From: Acrasis kona
Lineage: Eukaryota > Heterolobosea > Eutetramitea > Acrasida > Acrasidae
Length of the DNA stretch: 64,000 nt
Reading direction: 5' to 3'
NCBI GenBank assembly: GCA_026419775.2
Contig: JAOPGA020001346.1
Span: forward strand, 1 to 64,000
In this document: positions 10,917 through 20,341 of the stretch, in pieces
Position numbering within the stretch: position 1 is the stretch's first letter
Layout of the letters: each line of letters starts with the position of its first letter
Notes under the pieces: generated by a model
Told to the model about the DNA's origin: nothing
The model's input: only the letters and a program-made list of their open reading frames with translations
The model's database searches: none
Program-made: the position numbers and the translations under genes

Positions 10917-13290
10917 ATGTCTTCGGATGACAACATCCAGCCCCACTATGAACTCCAATATCAAGGCACTGGGGAAATGTTGACGAATTACTTTAAAATG
11001 ACGGAGGATGAATATAGTACATACACAACGGTGACAAATTCTAATGGAGACGACGAGATAGGCGTGGACACAATTAAAATGAGTAGGATAGAGAGGCTAC
11101 CTTTATGGAGTAAACTTTTAATCATGAGTATTCTTTTGGTTTCAGGATTTGTTTCACTTTCAATTTACACTGTCGTGAATAGGAGCTACGATTTAAACGT
11201 TGCATCTCGGGCGAACGACTTTATGCAACACATCAAAAAAATCGACACCACTGTTTCAGTTGTGTTGTTTGCCGAAAGAGAATTAACTGCACTGTATGCT
11301 TCTGGCGAAGAGACTACTGTCACAGAGGAAATACTTTTGAATGCTTATAAAAGTACGGACCAGATGCTGAGCGAAAATATTGATTTTTTCAGGGGAATGA
11401 GATACCAGACGAATATAACATCTTTACCAAGTGTGAGGTCCACCGTTCTAAAGAGGAAGTCCATTGCCGAGGCATATGGCGCAGTGAAATATTATAATGC
11501 AATGATGGATAACATTTTTAAATATTTACGCATGCAGGTAGAAATTGCCGATGACATTAAATCTCTTCCCTTGTCTTTGGCCGCGATGCAATATGCAGAC
11601 TCTGTGGTCAAATGTAAATACGCTTGTCTGTACTTTTATCTTAGTAATTTCACAAACAGAATATCTGGCGCTGACTTGAGCGCTTATGGTTATAGTAGAT
11701 TAAGTTTCTACGAATACATGCAAAACACAAACATTACGGTAATTGAGGAAGGATGGAAGAAGATGAATTCCGATCCTGATTTTAGATTGGTGCATGGCTT
11801 GTTCCAATCTATTCCCATGATGGAAATTGATTAAAATCTCTTATAATATTACTCAATGGATTGATTTTTATGCTAGTTGTTCGGTGTATGAAACCTTGTC
11901 TTATGATTTGCAGGATAAAGTTTTACAATATTTTATAAAGGCGAACAACGACACCAAAGTCCAAAATATTGAGGTTGTCATCATTATTAGTGTCTTGTTG
12001 GTGACGTTGACTACCATTGGCGTGAGTTCTAATTATATGTTGGCCAGGACAATTACTGGTCCTTGGCGCCGTCTTAATATATTGCAAGAAGAGACTATTA
12101 GAAAGTTTGTTCCGAAAGAATTTCTTCACTTAATAAATTGTAAATCAATATCCGACGTTTGTCTTGGTAGGCATAAACTTTGTAAAATTGTAATGATGAG
12201 TGTCGAAGTGAATAACTTTGACATGTGGACCAAAGAAAGAAATTTGACAGATATTTTGTATGATTTGAACATGTTCTTGAGTGAAGTTTGTCCCGCTGTC
12301 AGTATTCACGATGGTTTTGTTGATAAATATAATCACAACGGGTTTACCGCCATCTTTCGGTCTGTTGACAAGGCAGTACGTGCATCCGAAGAAATCTTGT
12401 TCATGGTTCATAAAATACAAGGCATGTCTCGCATTTATGGAGACATGAAGATATCTATCGCAATGCATAGTGCGTCGGTGTTGGTTGGTACTATTGGAGA
12501 GGACAACCGCATGGACAGCACCATCATATCAAGCGAGGCCCATTTTAACGAAAGATTGTTGTCTATTAATAAAACTTTAGGAAGCAACATCTTGGCTTCG
12601 AGTTGTACCGTACAGAGTAAAAAGTTCAAGCACAAGAGATCGATTGGTGTCATTGAAATGAATGGTGAATTGGTTCAAATTTCAGAAATTTTCCAGGATC
12701 ACAAAAATAAATTAAACACAATAAAGATATTTGAACAAGCTGTTAAAGCTGTTAATAATAAAGGGTATTACGAGGCCATCGAGTTGTTTACTCAGGTGAT
12801 GGCGATGGATCCTTACGACAATGTGTGCCAAAATTTGTTAAAAATGTGTTTTGAAGCGGTACAAAAAATTGAAATGATTATGAATAAATTTACTCCAAAA
12901 GAAGTCTTAAAGTATCCTACTCTGCGAGAACTATTGCATCAGCAGTGTATTGCTGAGCACTCTTGTGAGAATTTTGACCTATACGAACTTATTGAGGAGT
13001 ATCAGAAAGTTTCACCAGACCTGATGAAATCTCAGGCGCAGTATATATACCATACTTTTTGTGATCTAGATAGTCCTCAGGCAGTGAATATTATTGAAAG
13101 GACAAAAATTAATCTTCTTCAAAATTTGAAAGACCAAGATTATGTGTTCAACAAGGATACACTCAATGATCTTATGAGGCAGATGTTAGTAAATATGTCA
13201 GATACTGTGAACCGTTTGGTTGAAAGTTATTTATTCAAGAAGACTTGTATCAAAATTCTAACCGAGCACGCAAAGCCACTTCTGCAATAA
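10917..13290 (+). CDS. NIT-sensor receptor with degenerate nucleotide cyclase, TPR and RGS domains; one frame break
   Basis: A membrane receptor-like protein of about 790 residues. Order: cytosolic N-terminus, TM1 (about 66-88), a helical extracellular region of NIT type (about 95-310), TM2 (VVIIISVLLVTLTTIGV), a class III cyclase-like domain, a TPR-like pair (AVKAVNNKGYYEAIELF), and a C-terminal RGS domain (YPTLRELLHQQCIAEHSCEN onward). The cyclase is probably inactive: the first metal Asp is Glu in SVEVNNF, the second metal site reads KYNHNG instead of KxxGD, and the catalytic Asn position is His. The frame shifts by one base near 11826-11835, where an extra T creates a TAA. This could be a sequencing error, recoding or a recent lesion. 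NIT-cyclase proteins are abundant in Naegleria. Confidence 0.8.
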
Positions 13291-13516
13291 CGATCAAGTA
13301 CATGCTCTAAACGCATCATGGATTAATTTATCTCGCATGATTATGCTGGAGATATTTAGTGGTCAAGTGGTTGTTAATAATGAAGTTCAGTCTTTGACAG
13401 GCCATTTTTGGTTTATAAAAACTTCCCCTCGATTCGGGCTTCTAATAAAAAATTTATTTTTAATCAATTTTGTAAAATCAATAGAACATCAATAGAACAC
13501 CAAGACATCAAGTAGA

Positions 13517-15247
13517 ATGCATGACCACGATTCGTTCCCCAATGACACGCTGATTGGAATATTTAGTTATCTAGACTATTTTTCTTTATCAAAGGTAGCA
13601 GCTGTGTGCGAGCTCTGGAGGGAATTAGCATTTTCTCACGTGGAGAATATTGAATACAACACGTATAAAAAGTATACCGTCGGCACAACCAATGCACTCG
13701 CGCTTCAAACCAACAAAACGTCTTCGACGTCATTCCATCCATTCTACCAGTATCCAGTAACACATCTTGTTACTCACATATCAAATCATTGCTATCGACT
13801 AAAGAGCCTGAGTCTTGTTGGGTGTAATGACATTCATCCAGACATGCTTTCGGCAATATCAACCCTACCAAGATTAAAAAGATTAGACTTATCAAACAGT
13901 CGCATAACAGGTCATGAAAATGCCTGTTACGAAGGACTCAAAGTTTTGTTCACACAATGTACACATTTAAACTGGTTGAGCCTCTCCGACTTACAAAACC
14001 GCTTATCCGAAGCAGCAGTCATTAATTACATCCCAAACATGGTCAACCTGACGTATTTGGATGTTACGTCCTGTTATACTATTGATGACAATTGTATTCA
14101 AAGCATTTCAAAAATAAAAAATTTGAAAGAATTGAACATCAACAAATGCTTCAAAATTAGTGACAGGGGCATGTCTTTTATTTGTGATGGTCTTCCGAAA
14201 TTAGAATCATTAATGATGGCTAATGTAAATACCAACATCACTAGTGATTTTTTTGATCAACTTAATAAAATGAAAGGTCTCAAAAAGTTTGATACTTCCA
14301 ACACTAGAATGGATTTTGAGGTGTATCAGAACTTGAAACATTTAGAAAAATTAATTGAATTTTCTTGTAAAAGTACTCGTATAAATAGCGAGGGTATTGG
14401 CATGTTGTGTTCTGATATAACTCGTCTGGATATAATGTCTTGTCCTAATGTTGATGATTCTTGCATGTCCATTATTGGTTCCATGGTCGAACTGAAGGAA
14501 TTAAATATATCTCATTGTACAAACGTCACGCAGGTTGGCGTGAGGGATTTTTTGATCCCATCTCCGCAAAGACTTGTCTTGTTGAACTTGTCCGGTTGTA
14601 GGTCGATATCTTCAGAAGGTTTGGCTCTGTTGGCAAAATCTGACAAGTTGACCAAAATCAAGAAATTGATGATGAGTTGCACCCACTGTTATAATAATGT
14701 GCTACTGGCTTTCTCTGACCCAGAGTGTCCGATCCAAGCACTTCGTGAATTTGTTTGTAATTATGCTGTCGACAGATATAATTTGGGCGATGAAGGTTTA
14801 ATTCCGTTTATTAAGAAACACAACAAGTTGACTAAGCTCATGTTAAGTGGAGCTATGGCAATAACAACACAGAGTATAAAATGTATGAGCGAATACTTGA
14901 CTGAGCTTTACATTTTAAATCTCTGTGAATGCACTACTCTTATGAATGAAGAAGAACTTGTGCAGAGCGGCGACAGATACTCTCTGTCTTCTCTCAAGTA
15001 CCTACAGTTGAGTCAGTCCAATGTAGGCGACCAATTGCTAAATGGCTGGGTAGCCGGTCATAGTAGTCTGGTTACTTTAGATATCTCCTACTGTATCAAG
15101 ATTACAGATGAAGGGATCTCCATGTTCTGTGGGAAATTGCCAGAACATTTAAGAGAGTTGGACCTAAGCAGTAACTACAGAATAACCGAAAAAGCACTTG
15201 TTTTAATACCCAAAAGAGTTTACGTCACGGAACCGTATACAGTTTAG
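13517..15247 (+). CDS. F-box and leucine-rich-repeat protein (AMN1/FBXL type)
   Basis: Likely substrate receptor of an SCF ubiquitin ligase. Single exon, 576 residues. The F-box is at about 6-45 (FPNDTLIGIFSYLDYFSLS, followed by VCELWRELAF) and should bind SKP1. From about residue 90 to the end there are cysteine-containing leucine-rich repeats (NLTYLDVTSCYTIDDNCIQS, LKELNISHCTNVTQVGV, LRELDLSSNYRITEKAL). The substrate cannot be inferred. AATAAA lies about 15 bp after the stop. Confidence 0.9.
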   Translation: MHDHDSFPNDTLIGIFSYLDYFSLSKVAAVCELWRELAFSHVENIEYNTYKKYTVGTTNALALQTNKTSSTSFHPFYQYPVTHLVTHISNHCYRLKSLSLVGCNDIHPDMLSAISTLPRLKRLDLSNSRITGHENACYEGLKVLFTQCTHLNWLSLSDLQNRLSEAAVINYIPNMVNLTYLDVTSCYTIDDNCIQSISKIKNLKELNINKCFKISDRGMSFICDGLPKLESLMMANVNTNITSDFFDQLNKMKGLKKFDTSNTRMDFEVYQNLKHLEKLIEFSCKSTRINSEGIGMLCSDITRLDIMSCPNVDDSCMSIIGSMVELKELNISHCTNVTQVGVRDFLIPSPQRLVLLNLSGCRSISSEGLALLAKSDKLTKIKKLMMSCTHCYNNVLLAFSDPECPIQALREFVCNYAVDRYNLGDEGLIPFIKKHNKLTKLMLSGAMAITTQSIKCMSEYLTELYILNLCECTTLMNEEELVQSGDRYSLSSLKYLQLSQSNVGDQLLNGWVAGHSSLVTLDISYCIKITDEGISMFCGKLPEHLRELDLSSNYRITEKALVLIPKRVYVTEPYTV

Positions 15248-15405
15248 TGCAAACATTTTAAATAAAAAAAATTACACCAATCATTAGCAATATTGCTTCA
15301 CATGGAGATTGTTTGGTTTATTATTATATTTCTCCCACAAGATTTTGTAACAATTAACTCCGCAAATCACAAATCCCCGATCCGACACGAGAAAAAAAGA
15401 AGTTG

Positions 15406-17055
15406 ATGCATAGATCATTTCTTTTGTTGGTAGCAGTGTTCTTCGTGATATTGCGGACTTCTGTGGCCCAAGACATTAGTAAGTTAGGAAGGCCTTGTAC
15501 GGAAGAAAGACAACGTGCGAACTGTGGAGAGTCTTTGGTTTGCCTGAATTCCACATGCTCTTACTGCACACAAAACGAACAATGCCGATCAATTCACGTG
15601 GTAGACATTTGTCAAAAATACTTTTTCAAGAACAAAACAACCAACCAAATTACATCACCAGGAGGTATCTGCACTCACAAGCCACTATTTCCGAACATTA
15701 ATCTTTATGATATTTTATCAACACTATTCACATTTTTGGCGGGTGTGATATCCAGTGGAGGTGGAATCGGAGGTGGAGGTTTATTCATTCCAATCCTAAC
15801 GTCGGCGGGTCAGTTCGCGGCACATTTAGCCGTACCGATATCCATCACCATGATCTTTGGAGCGTCATTAATGACCTTCTTCATCCAAGCATTTCAAAGA
15901 CATCCCAAAGCCGATAGACCCCTCATCGACTATCAAGTATGTCTGCTGCTAGAACCAGCAACATTAGCAGGAACGGTCATCGGCGTGTTTTTTAACGTAA
16001 TGTTCCCAGGTTGGTTGATATTAATGTTGGTGTTGTTGTTGCTCATCGTAACGGATTATCGCATGTTCAAAAAAGCGATTGAAGAATGGAAGAAAGAGGG
16101 AGAAGAGGCCAAACTAAATGTTCCGCTGGACAGGAATTCGGAAACAGCCCCGTTAGTCGGTACGTCTGACGACTCTGATGACGAGGAACTCAGTGCTAAC
16201 CAAGAAAACATTTTAGATGAAGATGGAAGGGATGCGAAAGCACCACCAAAGTCACCCACCGGACAATACTCTGGAATCGAGACTCCAGATCCAGACGTCG
16301 ACGCGACGACCGGAGTTGCCGCCAACAGAAGCGCGGAGTTGGAGGAGATTTTGAAAAGTGAGAGCGGAACACCATGGTTTACATTACTCGTGTTGGTTAC
16401 ATGTTGGGTCGTTATTTTCTTGATTTCATTGTTTAAAGGTGCACATGGCGCACCCAGTGTAGTTAATGTCGAACATTGTTCTCCTTGGTATTGGTTCTTG
16501 AGCGTAATCATCTTTCCCATTGTTTTCGTCATGACATTTTTGATTGGATGGTATCTTGTGAGATCTCACAGGAGGAAATCAGAACTGAATTATTCATTCC
16601 ATAAGGGAGATGTTCAGTATACTGCATTTAATGTGTTTTGGTATCCGTTGTTGTGTGTTTTTGCTGGCGTGATGGCTTCTCTGGTTGGTATCGGAGGAGG
16701 TATGATTAAATCTCCGTTGCTGATGGAATTAGGTGTTCCTCCATCTGTTGCGGGTGCTAGCGCTTCGTTCATGATTTTGTTCACATCCAGCATCAGCACT
16801 GTACAATTTATTATATTAGGTCTACTTCCATGGGACTATGGTTTGTGGTTCGCGGCTAATGGTTTTATCGCAGGGTTAATTGGTACGTTGTTGATTGCGC
16901 ATTTGGTCAAGAAGTACAACAAACAAAGTATTATCGTCTTCTCTGTGGCCGTTGCTATTGCATTTGCAATCGTGTTGATGTTTGGCGTCGGTTTGTATGG
17001 AGTGATTAGAGATATTCAAGATGGTGTGTACATGGGATTCAGAAAGCCATGTTAA
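15406..17055 (+). CDS. TauE/SafE-family membrane transporter with secreted Cys-rich N-terminus
   Basis: Probable anion or sulfite/organosulfonate exporter; the substrate is not known for eukaryotic members. Single exon, 549 residues from the ATG at 15406. A signal peptide (about 1-22) is followed by a short cysteine-rich extracellular segment (23-90, at least eight Cys). The two halves of the transporter carry glycine-rich motifs: ISSGGGIGGGGLFIPIL near 120 and LVGIGGGMIKSPLLMELG near 430. About nine membrane segments are visible. A charged, Ser/Asp-rich cytosolic loop (about 225-325) lies between them. This layout matches plant and protist sulfite exporter-like proteins. Confidence 0.9.
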   Translation: MHRSFLLLVAVFFVILRTSVAQDISKLGRPCTEERQRANCGESLVCLNSTCSYCTQNEQCRSIHVVDICQKYFFKNKTTNQITSPGGICTHKPLFPNINLYDILSTLFTFLAGVISSGGGIGGGGLFIPILTSAGQFAAHLAVPISITMIFGASLMTFFIQAFQRHPKADRPLIDYQVCLLLEPATLAGTVIGVFFNVMFPGWLILMLVLLLLIVTDYRMFKKAIEEWKKEGEEAKLNVPLDRNSETAPLVGTSDDSDDEELSANQENILDEDGRDAKAPPKSPTGQYSGIETPDPDVDATTGVAANRSAELEEILKSESGTPWFTLLVLVTCWVVIFLISLFKGAHGAPSVVNVEHCSPWYWFLSVIIFPIVFVMTFLIGWYLVRSHRRKSELNYSFHKGDVQYTAFNVFWYPLLCVFAGVMASLVGIGGGMIKSPLLMELGVPPSVAGASASFMILFTSSISTVQFIILGLLPWDYGLWFAANGFIAGLIGTLLIAHLVKKYNKQSIIVFSVAVAIAFAIVLMFGVGLYGVIRDIQDGVYMGFRKPC

Positions 17056-17124
17056 CAAGCTTGTAAATACATAAACAGATATTTTTGAAAATGGATTCTA
17101 TTATTAAAGTGCCTTTTACAATAT

Positions 17125-18465
17125 ATGCCAGTGGACTCGGTTCTTGTGCGCAGAATTGTCAAGTTTTGGAACAAAATCACACGCAAACCTGGCGCTGAGT
17201 ACCTCATGGATGAAAATGCAATATCAGCAACTGGGAAGGAACAGGTCAATGTACCGAAGGCCATACGTGTTCTATCATATAATGTATTTATGAGGCCATT
17301 TGTTAAAACAAACAAAAGTGATTATAAAGATGCCCGTCTTTCTGTATTTATTAGGGAACAATTAGACAACTTTGACATTATCGCGCTGCAAGAGATGTTC
17401 TCTCTTGGCAGTAACAGAATGAAGACGTTAAAAAAACAAAGCGCACTAAAAGGCTTCCCGTTCAATGTTACTTTGAGCGGTTCGTGGAGTAGTTTGAAGC
17501 CCATCGATAGCGGGCTTATCATAATGAGTAGATATCCCATCCTGGAGAGAGACGCCATTGTATTTAAAAAAGGAAGAGACATTGATGGATGGGCGAACAA
17601 GGGTGCTCTTTCTGCCTTGATCCAGATACCAACAAGTGCAGATGGGTCCACACCTGATTTAAAATTCATTGTTGTAACGACCCATCTCCAGGCCGAATAT
17701 GATGTCAAGAATCCAATCTATTTAGAGTTACAAGTCGCACAGTTGAAGGAATTAAGAACATTTTTAGACTTTAAACACAAACAACATCCAAACGTACCAA
17801 TCATCCTTTGCGGTGACTTTAACATTAATGCGAGAGCAGACCCTGCGGTTGATAGCATACACCCAAGTTCCAGTTATTCACAAATGGTTGATCTTATTAA
17901 CATTAGTAACAATCCCAACCAACCACATTGGAAGGAGCTGATTAGTGAAAAATTAGGTTACCACCCACAAACGTTTGGCGTCGCAAAGTTAGATGAAAAC
18001 ACTCAGGAATGGAAGCCGTACGATACTGTCCTTACGCATTCCGTCTGCTACATTGATCGTTCCCGTCTTGACTACATGTTTTACTTGCCGACTACTCAAC
18101 TCGCTCAAGGCAGAAGACACTCCGACGCTTCGTCTACATCATCAGAAAGAATAGAAACCGACGCTCTGGTATTGGACACCACTCCGACATATGGACCCAA
18201 CATGATGTTGACTGTTGCTGAGGCCAAGGTTCAACCATTTTTTGTAAAAGGACATGCGTTTACTCAACTGAGCGACCACTTTGGAATCAGCACAACGTTC
18301 AGTATTACGAATGGAAATCCACACGTTGACCTTATCGAAGAGCAACCGGTAACCAGAGGACCCGTATTTGTAAGCAACGAACCTTCGCTACGGTTGGACA
18401 GCAGGACTCCCATAACGCCTGTAGGAAACAATAGTTTGATTAACATGGACTTTAAACAAGAATAA
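17125..18465 (+). CDS. neutral sphingomyelinase-like phosphodiesterase (EEP fold)
   Basis: Mg-dependent hydrolase of the endonuclease/exonuclease/phosphatase fold, most like neutral sphingomyelinases that make ceramide and phosphocholine. Single exon, 446 residues. Motifs in order: LSYNVFMRP (Asn), IIALQEMF (metal Glu), DSGLIIMSRYPI, THLQAEY (His), LCGDFNIN (Asp/Asn) and LSDHFGIS (catalytic Asp-His). THLxAEY and SDHfGI favour sphingomyelinase over inositol phosphatase or DNase. No signal peptide or obvious membrane segment is seen, so it is likely cytosolic or peripheral. A low-complexity Ser-rich stretch is near 330. The convergent kinase ends 18 bp away. Confidence 0.85.
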   Translation: MPVDSVLVRRIVKFWNKITRKPGAEYLMDENAISATGKEQVNVPKAIRVLSYNVFMRPFVKTNKSDYKDARLSVFIREQLDNFDIIALQEMFSLGSNRMKTLKKQSALKGFPFNVTLSGSWSSLKPIDSGLIIMSRYPILERDAIVFKKGRDIDGWANKGALSALIQIPTSADGSTPDLKFIVVTTHLQAEYDVKNPIYLELQVAQLKELRTFLDFKHKQHPNVPIILCGDFNINARADPAVDSIHPSSSYSQMVDLINISNNPNQPHWKELISEKLGYHPQTFGVAKLDENTQEWKPYDTVLTHSVCYIDRSRLDYMFYLPTTQLAQGRRHSDASSTSSERIETDALVLDTTPTYGPNMMLTVAEAKVQPFFVKGHAFTQLSDHFGISTTFSITNGNPHVDLIEEQPVTRGPVFVSNEPSLRLDSRTPITPVGNNSLINMDFKQE

Positions 18466-18482
18466 AATTTAATTTATGATCC

Positions 18483-19582
18483 TCACTTCTTTTTTGGACT
18501 TGAAACCTTCTTTCCATTGAAAATTTGTCTTGTCTTGAGTCTGCTTAACAACTTTTGAGCGGCCAAAACTGCTTCGACGGTAATCTTGAACTTTCTTCTT
18601 GCGTTGAATTTCTTGAGTTCACTAATCACTTCGGTTCTGATTTCCTTGTTCGTGGTTAGATTCTTAATCCATGGATGAGATAAACATTGGTCTGGGGTGA
18701 AGCGCTTCTTTGGGTCAATCTGAAGGAGTTTTGTGATTAAATCTCTTGCTGATAGCGACACTTTATCCCAGTAGGGAGATGGGAAATCATAACTTCCGTT
18801 GATGATTTGATCGAACAATTCTGGAGTGTTTTCGCTATAGAACGGAGGGAATCCACAGAGTAGAATGTACAAAATCACACCGATTGACCACATGTCCACA
18901 GATGCATCATAACCCTCATTCAGCAGCACTTCTGGAGCTACGTAGTTAGGGGTGCCGCAGGCTGTTTTTAACAAGAAATCTCCGTCTGCCATTTTGGCTA
19001 GACCAAAATCAGTTATCTTGATGTCACTATCATTGCTCTCGCTTGCGTACAAAAGGTTTTCAGGCTTCAAGTCACGATGAACAATTCCCCTGCTGTGTAG
19101 ATATTTGACAGATAGAACTATTTTCTTGGTAAGCTCCGCCGCTACCTCTTCGTTGTATCCATTAGGATACTTGTTGACAATCCTATCGAACAACTCACCT
19201 CCAGTTAACCTTTTCGAAAGTGTGAATTTGAATTGAATGAGTATACTTACAGCTCCATTACTAGATACACTTTTTGATCCTTTTCATAAATATCAATCAG
19301 CTCGACAATGTTTGGATCTTCAACACTTTTTAAAATCTTTACTTCTGTTCTCAGACTGTCTGTATTAACCTGAAGATTGGTCTTGTCGATGATTTTCACG
19401 GCAACTTGTCTGGAGTCACTCTTTTGAGTTGCAAGCTTTACAGTGGAGAATGTTCCTCTGGTGATGTGAGTATAAAAGCTATATGCAACTTACGATCCTA
19501 GCACCCTTCCAATATCATAATCCTTTTTGATATCATAAGTCTTTGCTTCTTTGTAGAACAAAAGGTCCTCTGTAGAATCCAT
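18483..19582 (-). CDS. CaMK-group serine/threonine protein kinase
   Basis: Three exons (19582-19494, 19457-19251, 19209-18483) with introns of 36 and 41 nt give 340 residues. The kinase domain occupies about 20-280: glycine loop GSGTFSTVKLA, VAVKIIDK (ATP-binding Lys), HRDLKPENLL catalytic loop, DFGLAK, and GTPNYVAPEVL. The APE motif, WSIGVILYILLCGFPPF and LSHPWI place it with CaMK I/DCLK-type kinases. A basic C-terminal tail (about 290-340, FKITVEAVLAAQKLLSRLK) is a plausible calmodulin-binding or autoinhibitory helix. All catalytic residues are present. The substrate is unknown. Confidence 0.93.
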
Positions 19583-20341
19583 AATTGTTTTATAAAAATG
19601 AAAAATGCTGTAAATTGTTCATTACAAACCATGATCGTGCGTAATCAATCCATTTAAGGTCAGTCAAACTTGTACATAAATGTGAGTTTTGCCTACACAA
19701 ATAGTTTATCACAAAGATTGAGATTCTAACAATAACAAATCAAGAGCAACTCCTGTTGGATTAGTATATTTGTAAAAGCTGGTTGTGTCGATTGCGTTCG
19801 ATACAGATGAAGACATCCAACTCGAAGAATGTCTACCCCGTATCAGAGAAGAAGCACAAAGTATATTTAATAGGAATATTAGGAATATTATATGGGGTTA
19901 AATATTGAATAACATTCGAAATCCTGATTGTGCAACTCGAGTTTGGAAATGAACTTGGTCGAATATTTGAAATGCTAATCAAATTTGGAGAACAGAATAC
20001 AAAGAGTTAATTAATCAATCAGAAATTTGAAACAGTCGTGAGCAGAAGAGACATTACAAAAGGCTAGTAAGAATTTTGCCAGTTTAAATTCGCTACTTTA
20101 CACAATTTGGTATACTTTTTCTAATTTATTGTCTACCCGCCAAAGTTTCTTCTGATCAAGCACAACAGCTGTACCTATTAAATTTATAGTTTTCTCTAGA
20201 ATGAACCAGCTTTAGTGCGTAAATAGTGTGATACAACTTCTTTGAATGATAGATCCTCATCAAAAAGTGTTTTTGAACGCGGAACTATTGTAATATCATA
20301 CTTTTGTAACTTTGATCACTAAAAAAAGCAAAACATCAACA
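19583..20341. other. intergenic, divergent promoter region
   Basis: About 760 bp of AT-rich sequence between the divergent kinase and PLC genes. I see no convincing gene; the longest plus-strand frame starting with ATG is about 33 codons near 19807. It presumably holds both promoters, but no element can be named. Confidence 0.5.
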
